Of a stretch of 5,918 nt of DNA, positions 1 through 5,918 are shown in pieces (positions within the stretch are counted from its first letter, which is position 1; each line of letters begins with the position of its first letter). This stretch comes from Thermoplasmata archaeon (lineage in GTDB: Archaea > Thermoplasmatota > Thermoplasmata > Thermoplasmatales > Thermoplasmataceae), in contig JAKAYH010000166.1 of NCBI GenBank assembly GCA_021826835.1, positions 1-5,918 of the forward strand, given 5' to 3'. The translations under genes and the position numbers were made by a program. The notes under the pieces were generated by a model that worked only from the letters and a program-made list of their open reading frames with translations, ran no database searches and was not told the DNA's origin.

Positions 1-1
1 A

Positions 2-1009
2 ATTTCATTGAATACTGTGGGTATGATTATTACAGCTTTTCTCGCAGGGATCATTTTTTCTCTATTTACCGGAGCACCATTCATAATAGGCTTTCTATTT
101 GGAGCCATAATATCTCCAACTGACCCTGCAACCCTTATACCTTTGTTCCATAAGATCAGGATAAGGGAAGACTATTCAGGAACATTGATAGGGGAAAGTC
201 TTTTCAATGATCCATTGGCCATTATATTCGTAACGCTGGCAATAGCAATAATAGCACCGCAATCCACAGCAGTCACACTATTTCTTACACTTTCAAGTGC
301 CATAGGTTTCATTCCTGCAATTATATCATTTCTCCTTATTCAGATAATAGTTCCATCGATCGTTGGTATAGTTATTGGTTTTCTTATTCTCTATTTGAAT
401 AAAGTATTAAATTTTGAAAACCTTATTGTGGGTCTTCTCCTAGGTGTCATTATATTTGAACTTACTTCTCTTGAGGCTCTTAATATTACACCATTTCCTG
501 CCATCATAGCAACCGGAGCCATTATTGGAAATTTATCGGAGAAGTCCATATTCTATGAAAGGGAGAGAAGTTTTCAGGAGAACCTGTCATTTCTTGCGCA
601 GGGTGTCATTTTCATATTAATGGGAAGCATGCTGACAATTTCTGATATTGAAAATTATTGGTTAATCGGGATCCTAATGGCTTTGACCGTGCTATTCATA
701 GTAAGGCCAATTGCTGTATTCGCCTCTGTATTTCGCATTAGGAGGAACAATTTAACTGCCCCTCCCCTAAACCGAAAGATCAAGGCATTTTTTTCTCTTG
801 TGGGACCCAGAGGGGTCGTATCAATAGTTGAATCTACTGTTCCTATTGCCATAGGTACCTCTCTCGGCATTCCTCTACTTCTTAGGTGGGGACAAACCCT
901 GGAGGTTTCCGTTGCCATCGTTGTTATTGTGTCAATTATATTGCAAACACTCTATGTACCTTATATTGCAAATAAGCTTCTGCCTAAAACTGCAGATGAA
1001 AAAGTATAA
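2..1009 (+). CDS. Na+/H+ antiporter, CPA1/NhaP family (5' end outside window)
   Basis: Integral membrane cation/proton exchanger that would use one ion gradient to drive the other across the cytoplasmic membrane, for pH and Na+ homeostasis. The protein is a near-continuous run of hydrophobic helices. Counting residues from the TTG at base 8, it carries the CPA1 ion-site motifs: SPTDP at 36-40 (D39), GES at 62-64 (E63), the Asn-Asp pair N67-D68, ATGAIIGN at 168-175, and GPRG at 266-269 (R268). The spacing D39-E63-N67-D68 equals that of Methanocaldococcus NhaP1 (D132, E156, N160, D161, recalled from knowledge), so about 90 N-terminal residues with the first helices are missing. The frame is open to base 2, so the TTG at base 8 is an internal Leu codon, not the start. 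The C-terminus stops soon after the last helix, with no cytoplasmic regulatory domain. The family is secure; the exact ion preference is not. Confidence 0.92.
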   Translation: MSLNTVGMIITAFLAGIIFSLFTGAPFIIGFLFGAIISPTDPATLIPLFHKIRIREDYSGTLIGESLFNDPLAIIFVTLAIAIIAPQSTAVTLFLTLSSAIGFIPAIISFLLIQIIVPSIVGIVIGFLILYLNKVLNFENLIVGLLLGVIIFELTSLEALNITPFPAIIATGAIIGNLSEKSIFYERERSFQENLSFLAQGVIFILMGSMLTISDIENYWLIGILMALTVLFIVRPIAVFASVFRIRRNNLTAPPLNRKIKAFFSLVGPRGVVSIVESTVPIAIGTSLGIPLLLRWGQTLEVSVAIVVIVSIILQTLYVPYIANKLLPKTADEKV

Positions 1010-1020
1010 ATTTTAAATGA
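1010..1020. other. Minimal convergent intergenic gap
   Basis: Eleven bases separate the antiporter stop from the minus-strand ATPase stop. The bases 1005-1018 spanning the junction are A/T only. There is no hairpin. A run of five T lies just past the operon end on the minus strand (opposite 1000-1003 and neighbours) and might serve archaeal U-tract termination. The + strand offers only a TTTT at 1011-1014, so antiporter transcripts may run into the ATPase gene in antisense. Confidence 0.3.
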
Positions 1021-2583
1021 TTAAACCATTACTTCCTCGGTCATCTCAAGGGTTTCGAACAGCCTGACCCTGTCCTTGTAGAATAGATTTATGAGGTTGT
1101 AAAATTCCTTGTAATTGTTTATCTGTCTTTCAATCATTTTGTCCAGGATTTTTGCACGCATTTCCACTTCTTTTTCAAGATCAGATTCATATTTTCCTTC
1201 TTTTTCCGCAATCCTTTTGAGAACATAGCTGAATCCTGAATATGGATTGGTATCAGTTACCGGATTCCATGTGAATGCGTTGTTTACAACAATTTCAGAA
1301 CTCATTTGGTCCTGACCTGTTATTTCTGATACGGTTTGAATTCTCCTAAAGGAACCCTTTTCCGAGGTAAGGTTTGAAAGGATTATTACAACATCCAAAG
1401 TCAAAATTAGGTTTCTTGGAATATTGATTGGTTTTGATTCCATTCTATGGATGAAAGTCTGGATATCGTCAGCGTGGAAAGTTCCAAAAACATATCTTCC
1501 GATGGACATTGCCTGAAAGACAGTAAAGGCCTCAGCACCCCTTACCTCTCCTACCACCACATAGTTTGGCCTCTGTCTCATTGTTACGGTAAGAAGGTCA
1601 AACATATCGATCTCACCAATTCTTTTACCCGTCTCTTTATCCAGTTGCCCATAACCGTTTCTTGTAATCATGGGTACCCAGTTCTCATGAACCAGGTTGA
1701 TCTCTCGAGTATCTTCAATGGAAACTATCTTTCTCTGTGACGGAGCGAATAGCAGAAGAGCGTTAAGGAACGTTGTCTTGCCAGTGGCTGTTCCACCCAC
1801 AACCATTATATTTGCGCCATATTCAACAAGAACCCAGAAATAGGCAAAAACCCTTGAATCACATAACCCTTTCTGTATTAGATCCAATGCGGTGAGTGGT
1901 TCACTCTTGAATTTTCTTATGGTAAATGATGGACCCTTACTGGTAATGTGCGTTCCAATAGAAGCCGATATCCTTGATCCGTCAAGGAGCGTTGCATCAA
2001 CTATTGGATTTGCAATGGATATATGCTTTCCAGAATCCTGAACTATTTTTTTAATAAAGTAATTAAGTTCCTCCTCATCTTCATATCTTACATTGGTTGG
2101 TATGTACCCAAAATTTCTATGAAAGATATATACCGGCGTCTCTTCCCTGTCGCATGATATATCTTCTATATTTGGGTCCTTTAAGAGACCGTCGATTTTT
2201 TCAAAGCCCTTAATATCTCTGTTGATGTAATAGGTGAGCGTGTCTGTATCAGTCGTATTTAATTTATAACCATCCTCCTTTAATTTAAGCATAAACAGAG
2301 AAGGAATCTGATCCCTCTGGATATCACCAAATTTTTCCGGTTCAGTTATGGCCCTAATAAAATCTCTTTTAAGTCTTGAATATCTCTTGTAAAGAGTTGG
2401 GCTAATTTCCGGTTCTATTAACTCATAAACAAACGTTGAGGTTACCCTGTTAAGGTAAACCCTAGAATAGACAACCCCAGGAACTATTTCCTGGAATATA
2501 AGATCCTCTGTTGCTCTCTTAGGAAATATTATCTTGGTGGAAACCTGCGATTTCCTCTTCTTATTTTTTTTAAGAAAACTCAT
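1021..2583 (-). CDS. Type IV filament/secretion ATPase, FlaI/TadA (GspE superfamily), second copy in the operon
   Basis: Predicted cytoplasmic hexameric motor ATPase powering subunit insertion or removal at a type IV pilus-like machine; 520 aa, similar in length to archaellum FlaI. Residues 1-20 are a basic tail; about 25-240 form the N-terminal domain and 250-400 the RecA-like core. Visible motifs are Walker A G263-x4-GKT (K269), Asp box E290-D291 in EDTREI, Walker B VVVGE with E346, and the His box ending in H370. Nucleotide-binding residues look intact. The His box reads GRYVFGTFHAD: the usual first His after Gly is R363. The N-terminal SCNG-like signature is also changed, to SCDRE at 143-147. 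A charged helical tail runs from about 455 to the end. Paralogous to the ATPase at 4406-5918, with matching blocks such as MRQRP, EVRG/EIRG, NIPR and YSG. Its ATG directly abuts the TAG of the preceding platform gene. An assembly, retraction or partner-motor role is inference. Confidence 0.93.
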   Translation of the reverse strand: MSFLKKNKKRKSQVSTKIIFPKRATEDLIFQEIVPGVVYSRVYLNRVTSTFVYELIEPEISPTLYKRYSRLKRDFIRAITEPEKFGDIQRDQIPSLFMLKLKEDGYKLNTTDTDTLTYYINRDIKGFEKIDGLLKDPNIEDISCDREETPVYIFHRNFGYIPTNVRYEDEEELNYFIKKIVQDSGKHISIANPIVDATLLDGSRISASIGTHITSKGPSFTIRKFKSEPLTALDLIQKGLCDSRVFAYFWVLVEYGANIMVVGGTATGKTTFLNALLLFAPSQRKIVSIEDTREINLVHENWVPMITRNGYGQLDKETGKRIGEIDMFDLLTVTMRQRPNYVVVGEVRGAEAFTVFQAMSIGRYVFGTFHADDIQTFIHRMESKPINIPRNLILTLDVVIILSNLTSEKGSFRRIQTVSEITGQDQMSSEIVVNNAFTWNPVTDTNPYSGFSYVLKRIAEKEGKYESDLEKEVEMRAKILDKMIERQINNYKEFYNLINLFYKDRVRLFETLEMTEEVMV

Positions 2584-3423
2584 CTAAAGAACACCTGCGA
2601 ATGTAAGCACTACGAAACTAATTAACAGGAGAACGCCTGCAATCATGGCTCCAGAAACAAGGCGCCCATCCCGGAACACCCCCGATATGAGGCCGCTTGT
2701 CAAAGACTGCACTATAATTCCCAAACTGAATATTCTCTCTATTACGGGAAAACTCGCAACCCCCGGCGACAATGTTGAACCTGAAATACCTGAAGGCTTC
2801 AGTTGGGTAAAGAAATCCAAATCAAGCATGAGAATAACAAAAAGGAAAACGCCATATGAGACCGCCATAACCATGGAATAATTCTGCATGTCTGCTGCTC
2901 TGCTCTCTCTCATAAGGTATGTTTGAGTTGTGAAACTAGAAATCATGGATATAACATCCGCAGTGTTACTTCCAGATTCACTGGCTTTTTTAAGAATCTT
3001 TCCAACTCTTGCAATGGTCTGATCCCCAAGAATTGTTCCAAATCCATCAAGAGCATTTTCCACAGGCACTCCAATACTTATGAGACTTGCAACATGACGC
3101 ACCTCTTCATTTAGAGGACCATAGTCGTTACCGGAACTTCTTAAAATGGCCTCCGATACAGGCGTACCAAATGTTGTATGCCCTGCAAGATCCCTTAGAA
3201 AATCAGGTATTCTCCTCTCGGCTTCCTGTAATTTTTTGGTTTCAGCAAAATCTGCCATACCAAATGGAAGAAGGAGAATAATCAGAAGGATTGTGGACAT
3301 GGTTAATGGGTGAACGAGAAGGCTTATTGTTGGTATAATACCTTTGATTCCCAATAAGATAATTATGGCATCAACTGAGCCAAATGCAGCAAGCACATAA
3401 TATTTCAGTTTAATGGGCGCTAT
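2584..3423 (-). CDS. Type IV filament membrane platform protein, FlaJ C-half/TadC-like (single T2SSF module)
   Basis: Predicted inner platform protein coupling the ATPase to filament subunits in the cytoplasmic membrane. Numbering from the GTG at 3396, two N-terminal TM segments (about 2-27 and 31-47) precede a cytoplasmic T2SSF-type helical module at about 52-170. That module shows the family pattern: RRIPDFLRDLA, then YG-L near 92-95, G-x-P-V-x-x-A-L near 109-116, and a SESGS turn near 139-143. TM segments follow at about 172-197 and 223-270, with a Gly/Ser/Pro-rich loop between. It matches the second half of a FlaJ protein, while the neighbour upstream matches the first half. Start: the conventional choice is GTG at 3396 (270 aa), but that codon has no nearby Shine-Dalgarno. 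The GAGGTGA at 3428-3434 instead favours ATA at 3423 (279 aa), overlapping the upstream TAG as ATAG. ATT at 3414 is a further option. The function call is firm; the start is not. Confidence 0.88.
   Translation of the reverse strand: MAPIKLKYYVLAAFGSVDAIIILLGIKGIIPTISLLVHPLTMSTILLIILLLPFGMADFAETKKLQEAERRIPDFLRDLAGHTTFGTPVSEAILRSSGNDYGPLNEEVRHVASLISIGVPVENALDGFGTILGDQTIARVGKILKKASESGSNTADVISMISSFTTQTYLMRESRAADMQNYSMVMAVSYGVFLFVILMLDLDFFTQLKPSGISGSTLSPGVASFPVIERIFSLGIIVQSLTSGLISGVFRDGRLVSGAMIAGVLLLISFVVLTFAGVL
2592..2596 (-). promoter_or_regulatory. Shine-Dalgarno site for the downstream ATPase gene
   Basis: The minus strand reads AGGTG, 8 bases before the ATG at 2583-2581. It lies inside the final codons of the second platform gene, whose TAG stop directly abuts that ATG. 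The site supports the chosen ATPase start and translational coupling. Confidence 0.6.
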
Positions 3424-4403
3424 AGTTTCACCTCGTTAATTGTGCTGCTCAATATAAGTGCAAACATTACTGCAATTACCGGTATTATGAGCAAAACGAT
3501 AAGGTATAGTACGAGAGAAAGCACGGGGCTTGGATCCGGAGTCAAAGATGCTACTACTCCAATAATGATCATCAAAATTAATGGAAAAGTAACTCCCACA
3601 ATAATAAAACTTTCAGCCATAACGGAGAGGGATTCCGAATTTCTCTTTACTATGGTGCTCAGTTCTGTTTCATATTGAAGAGCCTTTTGCTTGAAGTATT
3701 CCTTCAGATCTCCTCCAGATGTTACAGTCGTTATAATGCCCTGAAGAAACTCAGAGAGCTTGATTGACGGTGTCAAAGATGCACCCTCCTTAATTGCCGT
3801 AACAATATCCTTTCCGAACAGTTTTGTGGTTATTGAAATACCTTTTGCCTCCCTTGCCAGTTCTCCATACTCTTCGCTTTTTGATAACTCATATAATATA
3901 TTATCAACAGAGACATCGGCAGAAGCCATTGTGGCAATATATCCCATGGCTATTGGCAGAACAGCATCTATCTTTTTTCTACGACTTCCAGCTGTAGAAT
4001 TTGGAAGTTCTATCATCAAAGTAAAATATATTACAATGGTCATGAACCATATTGCAAATGCCAGAAATGCATAGTGTGGTAGCCTTATGGCAAATATGTT
4101 TGCAAAAACGCCTGATACAATGATAAAAATAAGCGCACCCATAAAAACTCTTGATAGATACTCCACACCTGTAAGTGGCATTTTGGCCTTTTGTAGCGTA
4201 ACATCTATCCTTGAAGTATCAGAATATTTTGTGATCATTTCTCCGAATATTTCCAGGGAAATTCTGTCAAACATACCAAGTCTTTCGACCCTTAGCTTCT
4301 TTATTCTCTTTGGGTCGTCCTTCTTTTCCTTAGTTCCTTTAACTATGTTTCCAGTTTTTTTAAGACCCTTTGTTACTCCATCCTTTGAAAATACACTAGA
4401 CAT
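3420..4403 (-). CDS. Type IV filament membrane platform protein, FlaJ N-half/TadB-like (single T2SSF module)
   Basis: Predicted membrane platform subunit of a type IV filament or secretion motor; 327 aa. Residues 1-45 are strongly basic and cytoplasmic (many Lys/Arg, including KKLRVER near 35-41). They are followed by an amphipathic stretch resembling the N-terminus of FlaJ. TM segments are predicted at about 84-104 and 109-131, then a cytoplasmic T2SSF module at about 141-260. That module carries the FlaJ pattern RRKKIDAVLP at 141-150, EYGELARE at 178-185, G-K-D near 197-199, TPS at 211-213, and SGGDLKEYF at 229-237. TM segments at about 262-287 and 292-319 enclose a short Pro/Asp-rich outer loop (PDPSP). 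Its ATG lies two bases after the upstream ATPase stop, behind a Shine-Dalgarno-like GGAGTGGA. Paired with the next gene it makes up the equivalent of one full FlaJ, so the two probably form a heteromeric platform. Assignment to this family is confident; TadB versus TadC naming is loose. Confidence 0.9.
   Translation of the reverse strand: MSSVFSKDGVTKGLKKTGNIVKGTKEKKDDPKRIKKLRVERLGMFDRISLEIFGEMITKYSDTSRIDVTLQKAKMPLTGVEYLSRVFMGALIFIIVSGVFANIFAIRLPHYAFLAFAIWFMTIVIYFTLMIELPNSTAGSRRKKIDAVLPIAMGYIATMASADVSVDNILYELSKSEEYGELAREAKGISITTKLFGKDIVTAIKEGASLTPSIKLSEFLQGIITTVTSGGDLKEYFKQKALQYETELSTIVKRNSESLSVMAESFIIVGVTFPLILMIIIGVVASLTPDPSPVLSLVLYLIVLLIIPVIAVMFALILSSTINEVKL
3428..3434 (-). promoter_or_regulatory. 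Shine-Dalgarno site for the second platform gene
   Basis: The minus strand reads GAGGTGA, a strong match to the archaeal 16S 3' end complement. It sits inside the last codons of the upstream platform gene. It lies 4 bases before an in-frame ATA at 3423-3421, 13 before an in-frame ATT at 3414-3412, and 31 before the GTG at 3396-3394. Its position decides against the GTG as the main start, unless the ribosome is retained and scans after terminating. Confidence 0.65.
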
Positions 4404-4405
4404 TA

Positions 4406-5918
4406 TTATCCACTCCCTGCCATTCTTAAGGCGAATGCTGGATCTTTGTAATATATGTTTACAATTCTAGTGAGGTTTGCATAATCTACAATATTGGCGT
4501 CAACCATCAACTCAACAAGTTTCTTTCTTCTTTCAAATTCTTCTTTGAATTCTTCATCAGACATTCTTCGAGATTGCTGTATTTCTTTCAATATTCTACT
4601 ATAACCACTGTATATCTGGGTATTCATATTAAAGTCGAAACTGTAGACTTTGTTATATAATATCTCTCTTGTCTCAGAGTCGACACCAATCACCTCGTCT
4701 ATTTCTGTGATCTTTCGCACCATCCTATTACCTATTTTGACAAATTTGTTAAAGATGACAAAGTTTAAAGAACTTATGAGTACCCTGGGTATATTTAAAG
4801 GTGTAGATTCAAGCCTGTTAACCAATGTATCCATGCTGTCTGCATGTATGGTTGAATAGGCGGTATGCCCGGTCGATATTGCCTGAAATAGTGAATATGA
4901 CTCCCTACCCCTTATTTCTCCTAGAAGGATGTAAGTAGGTCTCTGTCTCATAGCCATCCTTACCAGTTCAAACATACCTATCGGTGCATTGTGACCCGAT
5001 AAATTCCCCTGATTATAGACGCTTTCCCTTGTCGATGTGGCGACCCAGTTTTCATGCATTATATTAATTTCTCTGGTTTCCTCAATGCTGAATACCTTTG
5101 TATTGGGAGGTATGAACATCATCATAGCATTCAAGGTAGAGGTTTTTCCAACTCCCGGAACTCCTGCAATTATACCAGACTTCAAATTTTCAACAGCGAA
5201 CCAAAGGTAGGTTACTATTTCTGCAGTTGCTGCTCCATATTTAACTATCTCTACTGGTGTGAATGGGGTTTCACGGAATAATCTGAAAGTAAAAGAAGAA
5301 CCCTTTGTTGATATCTCATTGCCATAGGTTATCTGTATTCTATGTCCCTGAGGAAATGTACCATCCATTATTGGATCATTCATGGAAATTTCCTTCCCAC
5401 AAAGCTGCGCCAATCTGATTACATAAGAATCAAGATCCTTTTCAGAGGCAAACAGAATATTTGTTCTTAATGGACCATGCCTCTTATGCTCTATGAAAAT
5501 GGGAATACCGATACCGTTGCATGAGATATCTTCAACAAACTGATCCCTTATTATGGGGTCCAACGGTCCGAATCCCTCGTAATCCCTTTGAATATAATAT
5601 TTGTATTTATCTATGGACGTCTTTGGTATTTTTGTTCTTTTTGAGTTCATATAAGAATCTATGATTTGCTCAATATCTTTTACAGAAAAATCTGTAGGAA
5701 GGTTATTTGAGCTCCTCACAATCTGTTCCATATTCTTGGAAATGACCTTTACTTCCTGAAGTTCAGCTTCTGTGATCTCTGGCTCGTGGACAATATAGAG
5801 CGTCTCCATGGTATCCTTATTCCAGGCTATTTCAATGGACACCACTCTTGGGATTATATCATATTCGTCGACAATTTCATATGATTTGTTTATTTGAGGG
5901 GCTTCCTGTTGAACTGCA
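4406..5918 (-). CDS. Type IV filament/secretion ATPase, FlaI/TadA (GspE superfamily), first copy in the operon (5' end outside window)
   Basis: Predicted hexameric cytoplasmic motor ATPase for a type IV filament. The first conventional in-window start, GTG at 5845, gives 479 aa, but it is not the true start. The frame stays open to the right edge, and the extra codons (ending in IIPRVV before the GTG) align with IVPGVV in the N-terminal domain of the paralogue at 1021-2583. Numbered from that GTG, motifs are: N-terminal signature EDISCNG at 105-111, Walker A G228-x4-GKT (K234), Asp box E255-E256 (EETREI, where Asp is usual at the second position), Walker B ILLGE with E310, and a complete His box STGHTAYSTIHAD with H327 and H334. 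All motor residues look intact, so this copy is the more canonical of the two. It is the most upstream operon gene visible; any promoter lies outside the window. It ends two bases before the first platform gene. Confidence 0.93.
   Translation of the reverse strand, partial: AVQQEAPQINKSYEIVDEYDIIPRVVSIEIAWNKDTMETLYIVHEPEITEAELQEVKVISKNMEQIVRSSNNLPTDFSVKDIEQIIDSYMNSKRTKIPKTSIDKYKYYIQRDYEGFGPLDPIIRDQFVEDISCNGIGIPIFIEHKRHGPLRTNILFASEKDLDSYVIRLAQLCGKEISMNDPIMDGTFPQGHRIQITYGNEISTKGSSFTFRLFRETPFTPVEIVKYGAATAEIVTYLWFAVENLKSGIIAGVPGVGKTSTLNAMMMFIPPNTKVFSIEETREINIMHENWVATSTRESVYNQGNLSGHNAPIGMFELVRMAMRQRPTYILLGEIRGRESYSLFQAISTGHTAYSTIHADSMDTLVNRLESTPLNIPRVLISSLNFVIFNKFVKIGNRMVRKITEIDEVIGVDSETREILYNKVYSFDFNMNTQIYSGYSRILKEIQQSRRMSDEEFKEEFERRKKLVELMVDANIVDYANLTRIVNIYYKDPAFALRMAGSG
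4409..4416 (-). promoter_or_regulatory. Shine-Dalgarno-like site for the first platform gene
   Basis: The minus strand reads GGAGTGGA, an imperfect version of GGAGGTGA, 5 bases before the ATG at 4403-4401. It is embedded in the last codons of the upstream ATPase gene. It supports the ATG start and coupled translation. Confidence 0.45.

Noticed and set aside
8..10. TTG as start of the antiporter
   Set aside because: The frame is open upstream to the window edge, and by motif spacing the family needs about 90 more residues before the SPTDP motif.
655..918. 87-codon minus-strand open frame inside the antiporter gene
   Set aside because: Antisense to conserved antiporter helices including the GPRG motif; no domain and no start signal.
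1005..1013. TATAAATTT-like stretch as an archaeal promoter
   Set aside because: It sits at the convergent stop codons with no credible gene downstream on the + strand; A/T-only sequence at gene ends is expected.
1447..1740. 97-codon + strand open frame opposite the ATPase core
   Set aside because: Antisense to the Walker B/His box region; the product has no recognisable domain and the opposite strand explains the sequence fully.
3420..3438. Split of the FlaJ-like platform as a sequencing error or pseudogene
   Set aside because: Each half has its own complete set of TM segments plus a T2SSF module, and a strong Shine-Dalgarno sits at the junction. Natural two-subunit platforms (TadB/TadC) are well known.
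4087..4470. 127-codon + strand open frame opposite the start of the first platform gene and the end of the upstream ATPase
   Set aside because: It lies antisense to two well-supported genes with clear family motifs; its product is hydrophobic only because it mirrors their codons, and no Shine-Dalgarno precedes it.

Overview
The window looks archaeal, most plausibly from the Thermoplasmata, though the lineage is an inference. The DNA is AT-rich by eye, with frequent AGG/AGA arginine and ATA isoleucine codons. Shine-Dalgarno sites of the GGTGA type lie ahead of the downstream operon genes. The secretion ATPases and platform proteins resemble archaeal FlaI/FlaJ (archaellum and archaeal type IV pilus) machinery more than bacterial GspE/GspF. 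No RNA gene, mobile element or CRISPR array was seen, and there is almost no intergenic DNA.

Layout. On the + strand, bases 2-1009 hold the C-terminal three quarters of a CPA1/NhaP-type Na+/H+ antiporter whose N-terminus lies left of the window. It converges, with an 11-base gap, on a minus-strand operon that fills the rest of the window. In transcription order (right to left) the operon contains four genes: a FlaI/TadA-type ATPase cut by the right edge (4406-5918), a four-TM platform protein (3420-4403), a second platform protein (2584-3423 or 2584-3396), and a second, diverged FlaI/TadA-type ATPase (1021-2583). The three junctions are 2 bases, a 4-base overlap or 23 bases depending on the start chosen, and 0 bases. 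This points to one polycistronic, translationally coupled unit.

How the genes fit together. Archaella and archaeal pili normally use one hexameric ATPase and one FlaJ-type platform with two T2SSF modules. Here both components are doubled: two paralogous ATPases flank two separate single-module platform proteins, in the manner of bacterial TadB/TadC. The products would form the cytoplasmic motor and membrane base of a type IV filament or secretion machine. No pilin-like subunit, prepilin peptidase or adhesin is visible; they would have to lie to the right of the window or elsewhere. The antiporter is probably an unrelated neighbour.

Most worth a second look are the two-motor architecture, the changed His box of the downstream ATPase, and the start of the second platform gene. 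That gene's strong Shine-Dalgarno sits four bases before an ATA codon overlapping the preceding stop, and 31 bases from the first conventional start codon.
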